The notes below the pieces were generated by a model. It had not been told where the DNA came from. It was given only the letters and a program-made list of their open reading frames with translations, and made no database searches. The translations under genes were made by a program, and so were the position numbers. A stretch of DNA of 64,000 nucleotides. Source: Paenibacillus pectinilyticus. GTDB lineage: Bacteria > Bacillota > Bacilli > Paenibacillales > NBRC-103111. Below are positions 33,828-42,656 of the stretch, piece by piece. Location of the stretch: assembly GCF_001700435.1 (NCBI RefSeq), contig NZ_LYPC01000019.1, forward strand, positions 1 to 64,000, written 5' to 3'. The stretch's first letter is position 1, and each line of letters begins with the position of its first letter.

Positions 33828-35363
33828 TTATTTTTTGTATTGCGCGTTGTATTCTTCCATAATTTTGCTGCCGCCACGAGATTTCCAATCTTCAATCGCT
33901 TTGTCGAAGCCTGCTTTATCGATTGTGCCGTAAATGTATTTGTTCGTTGCATCGACGATAACAGCTTGCAGTTGTACACCTTTTTCAAGGTTTGTTTTGG
34001 AATCCAATGCCGCTGTTGGATCTTGCACGGCGAACTTCAGGTTGGCGATTTTCAATTCATCCGCTTTGCCTTGAGCAGGAATGGATGGAATACCCAAGTA
34101 ACGTCCTGAGGTATCTTCATCACCGATAGCTAGATCTGTGAATGGCTTCACTTCACGTGTCCATTTCTCATCATCGAGTTTCTTCGCTTTGTTGTCTGTT
34201 ACGCTGTAGTTCACATCTTTGATACCCCAGTTTGCCATGTTCGCTACTTCTGGTGTCATCATTTTGTCGAAGAAAGCTAACACTTTGCGAAGATCTGCTT
34301 CAGTTTTGATCGCAGATTTCGGGAATAGTACGACGTTTGCGAAGCCAGGCAGTGCCCATGCAGCGAATTTGCCGTCAGGTCCCGCTACCATGCTGTGTAC
34401 ATCGACAACAGCGGTTGGCACGTTTTTAACCAAATCCTTATTGAGTGTCGGAACGTCCGTCATAGCTCCGATGTACATACCTGCTGTGCCGCTGGTAAAC
34501 AGCTTTTGTTGATCCGTTTTACTCGTAGCTGCGAAATCTTTATTCATATAACCGCCATCACGCATCTTTTTGAAATAATCCATCGTCGTGACATATTGCG
34601 GGAACATGAATTCCGGTTGAAGCTTGCCGTCCTTCTCACCCCAGTTATTCGGTGTGCCTTCCCAAGCAGCTATCGTTTTGAATGCACCATAGATCAAATC
34701 GTTACGATCCGTAAGGCCGATGGTGTCTTTTTTGCCATTTCCGTCAGGGTCATTCTCCGTGAACGCTTTCGCCATAGCGAGCAATTCATCTAGATTGGTT
34801 GGTGCTTTCAAGCCCAGCTTATCCGCCCAATCCTTCCGGTAGATGAGACCTTGGCGAGCGATATCTACGCCTCGGTACAACGTGTACAGCTTGCCGTCGA
34901 CTTTCGTATTATCATTCGTGGTTGATTTGAGCTTGCTCAAGTTCGGGAAGTCTTTCAACAACGGTCCGATTTCCCAGAACTGTCCATCGCGGATTGCTGA
35001 TTTCATTTGAATGAAGGTTGCTTGGTTTTTCAAATACGTCGCTTGTGGCAGAGCGCCTGTTGCGAATGTCGTATTTAGTTTCTCTTCATACGTGTCTGCC
35101 GGGAAGAACTGATACGTCAGCTTCGTGTTGGTCAACTTCTCCAGTTCTTTAATAATGGTATCTGGTGGCGTCTGTGCCGTATTCAGCGGTGCCATGATTG
35201 TAATCGGTGTCGGTGTGTTGTCTGTCGGTTTCGGAGTTGCTGCTGCCGTCGTCTCTGTTGCCGCTGATGACGATGCAGGCGTTTCTTTATCTCCGCATGC
35301 TGCTAACGCAAAGCTGGAAACGAGTAGAACGCTAAGTGGGATCGTAACTAATTTTCTCTTCAT
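33828..35363 (-). CDS. LplA-type extracellular sugar-binding lipoprotein
   Basis: This 511-residue lipoprotein binds the sugar for the LplBC importer outside the membrane. The signal peptide ends at the lipobox ALAAC; a Ser/Thr/Ala-rich linker follows. The large two-lobed body is typical of the YtcQ/LplA group. The frame opens 14 codons earlier, but GGAGGT before the ATG at 35363 sets the start. The leader holds 19-bp-spaced direct repeats at 35481-35518 and follows a candidate RNA gene. It is a paralogue of the product at 35751. Confidence 0.9.
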   Translation of the reverse strand: MKRKLVTIPLSVLLVSSFALAACGDKETPASSSAATETTAAATPKPTDNTPTPITIMAPLNTAQTPPDTIIKELEKLTNTKLTYQFFPADTYEEKLNTTFATGALPQATYLKNQATFIQMKSAIRDGQFWEIGPLLKDFPNLSKLKSTTNDNTKVDGKLYTLYRGVDIARQGLIYRKDWADKLGLKAPTNLDELLAMAKAFTENDPDGNGKKDTIGLTDRNDLIYGAFKTIAAWEGTPNNWGEKDGKLQPEFMFPQYVTTMDYFKKMRDGGYMNKDFAATSKTDQQKLFTSGTAGMYIGAMTDVPTLNKDLVKNVPTAVVDVHSMVAGPDGKFAAWALPGFANVVLFPKSAIKTEADLRKVLAFFDKMMTPEVANMANWGIKDVNYSVTDNKAKKLDDEKWTREVKPFTDLAIGDEDTSGRYLGIPSIPAQGKADELKIANLKFAVQDPTAALDSKTNLEKGVQLQAVIVDATNKYIYGTIDKAGFDKAIEDWKSRGGSKIMEEYNAQYKK

Positions 35364-35480
35364 ATCGGTTTGACCTCCGCGAAAATGTGGTGTGCTACAA
35401 CTCACACATTACACGGCATGGCAGAGGTACCGAAACAATCATTTGCTCATATAAGCCTTATCTGGCGCGGGATGTGAGAT

Positions 35481-35518
35481 GATGATTATCGGGGGAGGAG
35501 ATGATTATGAGGGGGAAG
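35481..35518. promoter_or_regulatory. Direct repeats with 19-bp spacing, site A
   Basis: GATGATTAT occurs at 35481 and 35500, each followed by a G-rich stretch, so the 19-bp units match at about 15 positions. The same ATGATTAT core with the same spacing occurs at 37320-37346. Paired direct repeats about two helix turns apart are typical targets of AraC-type activators. Confidence 0.45.
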
Positions 35519-35547
35519 TTTATGCTGCGTCTCGGTGAGCAAAATGC

Positions 35548-35714
35548 AAAAAAGACCGCCCGCGTGCGTAGTGCACTTAGACAGTCTTATCTATTAAACG
35601 AAAGTACCCACTCAGGCTGACTACCTAACCAGTGGGTTACACCTTGCAACTACCTTGGAGGTTGCCCACCAAATGATTGTGCAGGAGACCTGTTGGTAGC
35701 ACGTCTCTTTTATA
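35548..35714 (-). ncRNA. Candidate structured RNA of unknown class
   Basis: On the minus strand a promoter-like pair (TTGCGT 35744-35749, TAAGAT 35721-35726, 17-bp spacing) precedes about 165 bases with successive stems: GAGAC/GTCTC, GCAAC/GTTGC and ACCCACT/AGTGGGT. A terminator follows (AAGACTG/CGGTCTT with TTTTTT, 35548-35588). It could be a small RNA, a 3'-UTR fragment of the upstream gene, a leader for the next binding-protein gene, or a remnant of a mobile element. It matches no riboswitch class recognised here. Confidence 0.45.
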
Positions 35715-35750
35715 TTTATAATCTTATCACGCCTGATTTATACACGCAAC

Positions 35751-37271
35751 TCACTTCTTCTTCCCATACGCCTCATTATACTCGCTAATCATCTGATTCC
35801 CACCGCCGCGCCGCCAACGCTCGATCTCTTGCCCGAATGCCGCTTTATCCAGCTTGCCCAGCATGTAATTGTACGTGGCGTCGGAGACAATTTTGTACAT
35901 TTCGACGCCGCGCTCATCGTATGTCTTTGATTCAAGGCCCAATGTCGGGTCCTTGATGACGTACTTCTCATTGTCCAAGCTGAGCGTATCTGCAAGCTGG
36001 GACAGTGATTCGCTCTCCACAACGGGCATGACGTTGGGATTGTTCAGATCAGCGATCATGAGCGCATAAAGCGCATTCACTTCATTGACGCGAATCTTCG
36101 AGGTATCCTCGGATAGCTGGACCTGCCCATTTTTAGTCGTAAAATGCCGCCCTTCTAAGCCATACTTCATCAGATTCGCGACATCTTTATCCATCGATCG
36201 ATCAAAAAACTGCAGCACCTGCTTTAATTCCGCCTCGGTGCGAATCGCCTTTTTAGAAAAAAGATATAAGGCACTATAATTCGGAATCGACCAAATGTGG
36301 AACCCTTGCGGCCCTTCAATACGATTGACGAGCGTAAATCGAGCATCGGGATTCACTAACTGTGCTTCATCTGAAAGCCGCTGCACATCCTGCATACTGC
36401 CAATATAGACGCCGGCATTTCCGCGGATCAGTTTATCCCGCTGCACTTCTTTGCTCGTCACTGCGAAATCCGAATTAATCAGCTTCTCATCATACAGCTT
36501 TTTCATGAAGTTCATTGTGTCCACATACGCCTGCGTATCAAATTCCGGCACGAAATTCCCAGCGGAAACCGCCCAATTATTCGGCACACCGAAGTAGGAA
36601 CCAATCGTTTTAAAAGCCCCGAACACCAGATCATTGCGGTCCGTTAATCCAATGGTATCGTCTTTCCCGTTACGATCGGGATCTCCGTAGGTGAAAGCCT
36701 TGAGCACAGCATACAGCTCATCCAGGTTCGTAGGCTTGTTTAACTTGAGATTATTCAGCCAGTCCTCCCGAATAATTATTCCCTGGCGCGAGGACGGGCG
36801 CTCGGTGTATAAGCCATAGATTTTGCCATCGACAGCCGCCTGTCCCAAAATCTCTTGATTCAACTTCTTCAAATTTGGAAACGCCGACAGGTACGGCCCA
36901 ATATCCCAGAACGCGCCGGAGCGGATTGAGTTTTTCATCAGCATGTAGTCGGTATATTTTACGTAGGTCGCTTTTTTGAGCGAATTCGTCGTTAAGGCTG
37001 TATTCATTTTATCCGTATAAATGCCGTCCGGTACCCAGTTTAACTCCAGCTTCGTTTGCGTCAGCTTCTCAATTTCTTGGACGAGCTCTGGAATCGGTGG
37101 GTGTGGAAAATGCAGCGGTGCCATGATAGAAATAACGGGTCGGGCATTACTTTCTTCTGCCGCTTTCGGCGAATTGCTACTCTGACAAGCACTCATCACT
37201 AAGAGACCTATCAGCCCCATGATCAGATGCCCCATCCCTATAAACCTTCGGCCATGCCTACTACTTCCCAT
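35751..37271 (-). CDS. Second LplA-type sugar-binding lipoprotein
   Basis: This 506-residue lipoprotein has a signal peptide ending at the lipobox VMSAC. It is clearly paralogous to the product at 33828 (shared blocks such as FWDIGPYLSAFPNLKKLN and DTIGLTDRNDLVFGAFKTI). AAGGAGGAG before the ATG at 37271 sets the start; the open frame begins 13 codons earlier. It has no permeases of its own, so it may serve the same LplBC channel with a different ligand, or act as a sensor partner of the divergent membrane AraC regulator. Both ideas are inference. Confidence 0.88.
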   Translation of the reverse strand: MGSSRHGRRFIGMGHLIMGLIGLLVMSACQSSNSPKAAEESNARPVISIMAPLHFPHPPIPELVQEIEKLTQTKLELNWVPDGIYTDKMNTALTTNSLKKATYVKYTDYMLMKNSIRSGAFWDIGPYLSAFPNLKKLNQEILGQAAVDGKIYGLYTERPSSRQGIIIREDWLNNLKLNKPTNLDELYAVLKAFTYGDPDRNGKDDTIGLTDRNDLVFGAFKTIGSYFGVPNNWAVSAGNFVPEFDTQAYVDTMNFMKKLYDEKLINSDFAVTSKEVQRDKLIRGNAGVYIGSMQDVQRLSDEAQLVNPDARFTLVNRIEGPQGFHIWSIPNYSALYLFSKKAIRTEAELKQVLQFFDRSMDKDVANLMKYGLEGRHFTTKNGQVQLSEDTSKIRVNEVNALYALMIADLNNPNVMPVVESESLSQLADTLSLDNEKYVIKDPTLGLESKTYDERGVEMYKIVSDATYNYMLGKLDKAAFGQEIERWRRGGGNQMISEYNEAYGKKK

Positions 37272-37315
37272 GCTAACTCCTCCTTGCAACAGCAGTGTTT
37301 TAAGCGCCAATCTGA

Positions 37316-37346
37316 GATAATGATTATCCCATTTGCAGATGATTAT
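37316..37346. promoter_or_regulatory. Direct repeats with 19-bp spacing, site B
   Basis: ATGATTAT occurs at 37320 and 37339. The left copy lies in the perfect palindrome GATAATGATTATC (37316-37328). The site is in the shared region between the second binding-protein gene and the divergent AraC gene, and mirrors site A at 35481. Confidence 0.45.
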
Positions 37347-37420
37347 TGATATAAAGCGCTCTCTTGACTACAATACATAGATAGTCTGACAAATGATTCT
37401 TAGATAAGGTGTTGGATGCG

Positions 37421-39739
37421 ATGCGTTTAAGTTTTCTTAGCAAAATGACGATATTCAGCTTCGTGCTCAGCACACTGCCGGTGATCTTGATCGGCGCGTT
37501 CGCTTTCGTGACGTCCTCAAGTGAGATCCAGAAAAATGTCAACGAAGGAAAAATGCAGTTAATCACCCAAATCAATTCCAATGTAGAGCAGAAATTAACG
37601 ACTGTCAACCATACACTTAATCAAGTCATCAACTCCACGGTACTCAAAAAAGCTATGGATATGCCACTTGCTGTAACCGATTTCATGATGTACGACGATC
37701 TGCGAAGCGAGATTCGGTATATGCAATCTTTTGATACGAGGCTGGAAGACGTCCTCTTGATTAATGCGAAACAGAATTGGATGATCAAAAATTCAGGTCT
37801 TTATCGTTTTGACAGTTACCCTTATGTCGATAAATTGACCGCACTGATGAACGCACAAGATAACAGCACATGGACCCTCAATCCATCCGAGTGGTTCTAC
37901 ACCGAAGAGAATGCGCGGAGCGTGACCTGTGATTACAGTATTTCGCTTGTCAAAAAGCTGCCAACCACCGGGCTGGACAAATTCGGTATGGCCCTAGCTA
38001 ATATTCCCGCCTGTTCACTGCAGGATATGATTCAAAGTGATTCCGAACATCCGGATGATATTCTCATCATCGATGAGGGGCAGCGGATTCTGATGAATAG
38101 CGATCCTAGCTTGATCGGGAAATCGATTACGGAGGCTGGCCTTACGGATTTGGCTCCGCTTGAGGCGGCTAGCGGCCAGTTCCGTGCCAGCATTCATGAC
38201 AAGCCGTATTCCGTCACATTCCTGCGTTCGCACCTGAACAACTGGACGTATTTATCCTTGACCTCGATCGATAGCTTAACCAAAGAATCCAGTAAAATTG
38301 GGACCTATACGATCTATATTTGTGTCTTTATGCTGCTTCTTTCCATGTTCCTAGCTTGGCTAGGCTCGCGCAAAATGTACTCACCGATCCAACTTCTCCT
38401 GAATCAAATCGGAGGACTGGTAACCGTGAATCAGAAGCGCAAAGCCAACGAATTCCAGATGATCAGCGAGCATGTGCATACGTTGTTTCAGTCGAAGTCT
38501 CAGCTCGAAAAAGAGGTCCATCAGCACATCGGCCAGGTTCGGACGTTCTTCCTGATTAAAGCTTTTCAGGGGCATATTAAACCTGGTGATCTACTCGAAA
38601 AGCTTGCACAATTCGGCTACACCGATCATATTGCCGCTTGGAAAACGATGTCCGTCATTACGATTCAAATCGATGCCATCGACCATACCCGTTATGACAA
38701 AAAGGATATGGAGCTGCTGCTTTTTGCCGTGCACAACATGTTGGAGGAACTCATCCCTTCCGAGCAGCGCTTAGCGCCCGTCTTAATTGATCAGACCATC
38801 GTCACTTTAATCGGCAGCACGAACGCTGTTGATAGCGACTTCCGCACGATGGTGTATGGCCTCACCGAGCAGGTACAGCAGCATATTTACAGCTTCCTGA
38901 AGCTGCATATTTCCATCGGGATTTCTCTGCCGATCCATGCTTTCACCCAGATGTCACTGGCGTACAAGGAAGGGCTTGAGGCCCTGAAGCACCGTATTAA
39001 GCTCGGTGAAGGCATCATTATTCAATATGAGAATATTAACTCAGGCAAGCATTACTTGAATCTGAACTATCCAAAGCCTTTGGAGAACGAGCTGATCGAC
39101 AGCATTAAGTTGGCTGAAAAGGATAAGTCTCGCGACCTGCTCAAGCAGCTGCTGCAGGCTGTGTTTGCGGCTCCGCTCTCTCCGCAGGAGTACCAGATCC
39201 CGCTCGCGCGGCTGCTGAATAACCTGCTGATGATGATGCAGGAGTCAGGCATCGCCTTGAATCAGATTCATCCGAATAAAGGCTCCCTGTTCGAAGAAGT
39301 TCTAGGTCTGCATATGACCGTCGAAATCGAAGATTGGTTCTGGACGGAGGTCGTCTATCCGCTAATCCGCATTTACCGCGATCGCCAGGATGCGCAGTAC
39401 CACAACATCTCGGAGAAAATCATCGATCTCGTGCAGCATTACTACGACACCGACTTAACACTTGAGGAATGTGCGTCTCGCTTGCACTATAATGCGAATT
39501 ATTTGAGCAGCATTTTCCGCAAAGAAACGAACTGCTCCTTCAGCGATTATTTATCAAACTACCGCTTCAATATGGCGAAAAAATGGCTCTCCGAGACCGA
39601 TATGCCGATCAAGGATATCTCCTCAAAGCTGCGCTACAACAACTCGCAGAATTTCATCCGCTCGTTCCGCAAGCAGGAAGGGCTCACACCCGGTCAGTAC
39701 CGGGATAAACAGAAGGAGGGCTTGCCGCCGGGGTCTTAG
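37421..39739 (+). CDS. Membrane-spanning AraC-family regulator (YtdP-like)
   Basis: This 772-residue protein has a membrane span near the N-terminus (SFVLSTLPVILIGAFAFV), an extracellular Cache-like sensor (about 35-290) and a second span (about 295-315). A long cytoplasmic linker leads to two AraC helix-turn-helix motifs (about 670-765: LTLEECASRLHYNANYLSSIF and IKDISSKLRYNNSQNFIRSF). It probably senses a wall-side pectin signal and switches on the adjacent ABC genes. GTG and TTG starts occur at 37409 and 37412, but AAGGTG favours the ATG at 37421. It is divergent from the binding-protein gene. No kinase domain is present. Confidence 0.87.
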   Translation: MRLSFLSKMTIFSFVLSTLPVILIGAFAFVTSSSEIQKNVNEGKMQLITQINSNVEQKLTTVNHTLNQVINSTVLKKAMDMPLAVTDFMMYDDLRSEIRYMQSFDTRLEDVLLINAKQNWMIKNSGLYRFDSYPYVDKLTALMNAQDNSTWTLNPSEWFYTEENARSVTCDYSISLVKKLPTTGLDKFGMALANIPACSLQDMIQSDSEHPDDILIIDEGQRILMNSDPSLIGKSITEAGLTDLAPLEAASGQFRASIHDKPYSVTFLRSHLNNWTYLSLTSIDSLTKESSKIGTYTIYICVFMLLLSMFLAWLGSRKMYSPIQLLLNQIGGLVTVNQKRKANEFQMISEHVHTLFQSKSQLEKEVHQHIGQVRTFFLIKAFQGHIKPGDLLEKLAQFGYTDHIAAWKTMSVITIQIDAIDHTRYDKKDMELLLFAVHNMLEELIPSEQRLAPVLIDQTIVTLIGSTNAVDSDFRTMVYGLTEQVQQHIYSFLKLHISIGISLPIHAFTQMSLAYKEGLEALKHRIKLGEGIIIQYENINSGKHYLNLNYPKPLENELIDSIKLAEKDKSRDLLKQLLQAVFAAPLSPQEYQIPLARLLNNLLMMMQESGIALNQIHPNKGSLFEEVLGLHMTVEIEDWFWTEVVYPLIRIYRDRQDAQYHNISEKIIDLVQHYYDTDLTLEECASRLHYNANYLSSIFRKETNCSFSDYLSNYRFNMAKKWLSETDMPIKDISSKLRYNNSQNFIRSFRKQEGLTPGQYRDKQKEGLPPGS

Positions 39740-39866
39740 GGGGGCCTGAGATCTCAGCGGCAAGCCCGAAATATAGGGGCGGATAGGGATGCGGCGGTTG
39801 ATCGAGACGTCGGGCAGTTAGGCAATTGGAGCCGGCCGACTGGTAAGTCGATACCTTTACACAGCA

Positions 39867-39918
39867 AACAGCCTGTGAAGCCACCACATGATTGGTGGTG
39901 GTTTCGCAGGCTGTTGTT
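39867..39918 (+). terminator. Terminator of the AraC regulator gene
   Basis: Long arms AACAGCCTG...CCACCA / TGGTGG...CAGGCTGTT are followed by GTTT. It also lies downstream of the convergent small gene at 39976 and may serve both. Confidence 0.75.
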
Positions 39919-39975
39919 TATAGGGACAGCACTTAGGAGGCTTGTCCATACGTTGAGTGCTTGTTGTCAGCTGAC

Positions 39976-40272
39976 CTAGGCGGAAACGACTCGACTGGCT
40001 TCAACGGCTGCTTTCAACGCAGCACGGTTGTCCCACAAGAAGGAGAGCAACAGGTTGCGCTCTTCGAAAAACAACTCTTCCGCGTCTTCGTACTCTTGCC
40101 CAACGCCATGTATACTAAAGCGATCATCTTCATAAGCCATTAACGTCCATTGTCCCCCACGTTTCTTATCGGCGAACACGAGGTAAAACTTCTTCCCTGC
40201 TGCATCCCACTCTGCGAAGTTAGAAAAGTTGTCCAAAATCAAGCTGATATCCTGTTTATTCTTCATTTGCAT
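39976..40272 (-). CDS. Small acidic protein of unknown function
   Basis: This 98-residue protein is not recognised. It is acidic in its middle part (GQEYEDAEELFFEERN) and has no signal peptide, membrane span or known motif, so it is probably cytoplasmic. Its start is well supported: AAGGAGAT lies nine bases before the ATG. The coding frame is closed on both sides by noncoding sequence, and it converges with the AraC regulator. It has no visible partner gene. Confidence 0.65.
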   Translation of the reverse strand: MQMKNKQDISLILDNFSNFAEWDAAGKKFYLVFADKKRGGQWTLMAYEDDRFSIHGVGQEYEDAEELFFEERNLLLSFLWDNRAALKAAVEASRVVSA

Positions 40273-40442
40273 GATCTTATCTCCTTTTCGCTTTTTTTAA
40301 AATCGTACCCGAGATTCCATGAAAAGTTTGTCACACTCTAGGGACGAATTGTAGGAGTTTTTGTCGAAGGGGATGGTGGGTTGTAGGCTTAATGGTGGCT
40401 GATGTGTGCTTTATAGCGGGAAGTTAGGTAGCTCAGGTGGTT

Positions 40443-40650
40443 AGGCAGCTGTTGAAAATAGATGGAAATCATACAGCTGTTTTCGGCGTATTCGGCGGCA
40501 AACAAAGTCTAGATGTATTTCATGTCGTTAATTTCGTGTAATTAGGTCAAGGGATAGAAAAACGGCGAAATCAACTGTAGGAAATCCAGTTATTCGGAAA
40601 AATATGCTGTTTTCGCCTGATTTAGCGGGAGGAAATCCAGTTATTTCTGG
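40443..40650. repeat. Dispersed intergenic repeat cluster (copy group 3)
   Basis: AAATAGATGGAAATCATACA, then GGAAATCCAGTTATT twice (about 40580 and 40631), each near CTGTTTTCG-like words. This is the same loose family as at 14749 and 31672. Confidence 0.5.
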
Positions 40651-40686
40651 ACGCCACCAAGGATGGTCAACTATTTGTTCTGTGGT

Positions 40687-40734
40687 GGTTATGGTTATGG
40701 TTATGGGTATAGTTCTAGTTCTAGTTCTAGTTCT
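40687..40734 (+). repeat. Hexanucleotide tandem repeats
   Basis: GGTTAT is repeated three times (from 40687, last copy followed by GGGTAT). AGTTCT then follows four times without change (40711-40734). The block abuts the left copy of the 450-bp duplication. Confidence 0.75.
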
Positions 40735-41155
40735 TGCCACTCTCGCCATCGTACTACTCCACCTCGCACCGTAGAACATGACTAGTGGCTCATCATGCGC
40801 TGATCAATCTAAATTATCCCAAGGTAAATAAATTAGTGACAGGCTGCAAATCGTATTTTACACAAATTAATTCGCATAATCCCCCTCCATTGGATAAATA
40901 CAGTGTATTCGTCTTGAAAAGGCTCAAATTCCATCCCTCCATTGGATTTATCCAACTAAATTAAAAAATCAGCTTTTTTTCAGGGACTTTCATTGGATAT
41001 ATCCAATGGAGCATAGTTATGACTAGTTTTGGGGCTAGGGTGTAGCATTCATGTGGCGGGCGGTTATTATAGGCTGGTGGGAGGAGTCTGAGTTTAAGGT
41101 TAAGTTAGAACTGGTGTTGGGGTCGGTACTGGTGTTGGAGATAGTGTTAGAGCTG
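40711..41155 (+). repeat. Left copy of a ~450-bp tandem duplication
   Basis: The segment from CCACTCTCGCC (40737) through TGATCAATCT (40801) recurs 445 bp to the right (41182, 41246) with few differences. Each copy contains the perfect 18-bp palindrome CATTGGATATATCCAATG (here 40991-41008) and a partial one, ATTGGATTTATCCAA (40941-40955). There is no coding frame with a start signal. Confidence 0.8.
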
Positions 41156-41640
41156 GGGTTGGGGTATGGTTCTAGCTCTTACCACTCTCGCCCTCGCACT
41201 ACTCCACCTTGCACCATAGAACATGGCTTGAGGCTCATCACGCGCTGATCAATCTAAATTATCCCAAGGTAAATAAATTAGTGGCATGCTGCGAATCGTA
41301 TTTTACACAAATTAGTTCGCATAATCCCCCTCCATTGGATAAGTACAGTGTATTCATCTTGAAAAGGCTAAAAACCCTTCTCTCATTGGATTTTTCCAAT
41401 CAGATGTCCCGAAATCAATCTAAAATGACCCTATTTCTTTGATTTGAATGGATTTATCCAATTAAATTAAAAAATCAGCTCTTTTTAAGGGACTTTCATT
41501 GGATATATCCAATGGAGCATAGTTCTAACTAGTTTAGGTCTAAGAGTTAGCGTTCATGGGGTAGCCATCGGTTGTTAGAGGTGGATGGGAGGAGTCTGAG
41601 TTTAAGTTAGAGCTGGGGCTGGGAGTTCCCTCCCCCTTCT
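41156..41640 (+). repeat. Right copy of the ~450-bp tandem duplication
   Basis: This copy matches 40711-41155. About 60 extra bases lie in the middle, where a further ATTGGATTTTTCCAAT palindrome (41385-41400) appears. The 18-bp palindrome CATTGGATATATCCAATG is kept unchanged at 41497-41514, and GAGGAGTCTGAGTTTAAG recurs at 41589 (left copy 41081). Confidence 0.8.
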
Positions 41641-41649
41641 CCAATATAA

Positions 41650-41686
41650 CCAAAAAGAGCGAGTTCCCACCAAGGGGTACTCGCTC
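41650..41686 (-). terminator. Terminator of the isomerase operon
   Basis: AGCGAGT-CCC / GGG-ACTCGCT (41658-41685) is followed on the minus strand by CTTTTTGG. Confidence 0.75.
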
Positions 41687-41687
41687 C

Positions 41688-41738
41688 ACTCAATCAATCA
41701 CTCACTCAATCAATCACTCAATCAATCAATCATTCAAT
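41688..41738. repeat. CAAT tetranucleotide microsatellite
   Basis: About twelve consecutive TCAA/TCAC units lie between the isomerase stop and its terminator. It is noncoding and probably variable in length. Confidence 0.75.
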
Positions 41739-41767
41739 TTTCAATTATTCAATTTCACTAGCTACCG

Positions 41768-42604
41768 CTAAATCTCCGCCGCGGCGTATACCTTGTCGAA
41801 GCCCGCTTTGGAGCGCTCGACGAGGCTCTCCGGCGAATCCGTCGGCGGCGTCGCTGTCAAAATCTCCTGCGCCACCGCGCCGGTGTAGCCAATCCGATGC
41901 AGGCCTTGCAGGAAGCCTGCCAGATCAATGACGCCTTCCCCTGGGTACAGGCGTCCGTTATCTAGCACATCTGCCACCGGCACGTCCGGTGCGTCGTTGA
42001 TGTGCACATGCACGATCTGATCGACGCGAAGCTTCTCGATGTCCGCGACCGTACCGCCATTCGTGTACCAGTGGTACGAATCGAACAGCAAGCCCACGCC
42101 CGGCTCACCGATCGCATCGATCCAATCCAACGTTTCATCGATGGTCCAGATGAACGGGTTCTGCCACCGTGTCCGCAAATGATGCGGACCCACGAACTCC
42201 AGCCCTAGGCGGATGCCGTAGGCGCCTAGGATTTGGGCGCACGTGCGCAATCTGCGCGTCGCGAGCGCCATGAAGTGCGCTGCCCCGAAGTCCGTCGAGG
42301 GCAGCACATACGTGCAGCAGCTCGTGCAGCCGAGCGCTGCCGCTGCTTCCGCGGCCTGCGCCAGCTTCGGCAGGCCTTCGCGGAACGCCTCTTCCGTGGT
42401 CCGCCACTCCACGGGCAACCCAATGGATCCGACGACGAGTCCATTCTTCTCTAATAACTCACGAGCACCCGCGACGGTGTGAGCTTCTACAAGGCTCAAA
42501 GCGTCGAGATCGACCGCTTGGAAGCCATATTTTGCCGCCAACTCTATGAATTGCTCATCACTCTCGATCTGACCAAGCCCTGCTCTTGTTAACCCTCTAA
42601 GCAT
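41768..42604 (-). CDS. Sugar phosphate isomerase/epimerase (TIM barrel)
   Basis: This 278-residue protein belongs to the xylose isomerase-like TIM-barrel family (IolE/IolH, hydroxypyruvate isomerase types). Metal-ligand regions are visible: LGLEFVGPHH, VGLLFDSYHWY and VHVHINDAPDVP. The frame opens at 42640, but GGAGGG before the ATG at 42604 sets the start. It lies 52 bp after an oxidoreductase gene on the same strand. The pair probably acts on one sugar or polyol, which cannot be named. Confidence 0.85.
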   Translation of the reverse strand: MLRGLTRAGLGQIESDEQFIELAAKYGFQAVDLDALSLVEAHTVAGARELLEKNGLVVGSIGLPVEWRTTEEAFREGLPKLAQAAEAAAALGCTSCCTYVLPSTDFGAAHFMALATRRLRTCAQILGAYGIRLGLEFVGPHHLRTRWQNPFIWTIDETLDWIDAIGEPGVGLLFDSYHWYTNGGTVADIEKLRVDQIVHVHINDAPDVPVADVLDNGRLYPGEGVIDLAGFLQGLHRIGYTGAVAQEILTATPPTDSPESLVERSKAGFDKVYAAAEI

Positions 42605-42656
42605 ATCGGATTTCCCTCCAAATGATGTTTCTGTTAGCAATTCCGTTCGTTCTCGA

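Noticed and set aside
35507..35620. 37-codon plus-strand frame with a strong GGGGGAGGAG upstream
   Set aside because: The purine-rich site is better explained by the 19-bp direct repeats, and the frame runs through the terminator of the minus-strand RNA. It cannot be excluded fully.
35548..35714. Structured region considered as a T-box or known riboswitch
   Set aside because: It lacks the TGG-ACCGCG block of T-boxes and the core motifs of SAM, lysine, cobalamin, M-box or c-di-GMP classes.
40528..40779. Minus-strand frame with RTRTRTRT and TITIT runs
   Set aside because: The runs come from the hexanucleotide repeats; there is no ribosome site and the frame ends in repeat DNA.
41051..41248. 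Plus-strand frame of 66 codons inside the duplication
   Set aside because: No counterpart is kept in the other copy, so it is not under coding selection.
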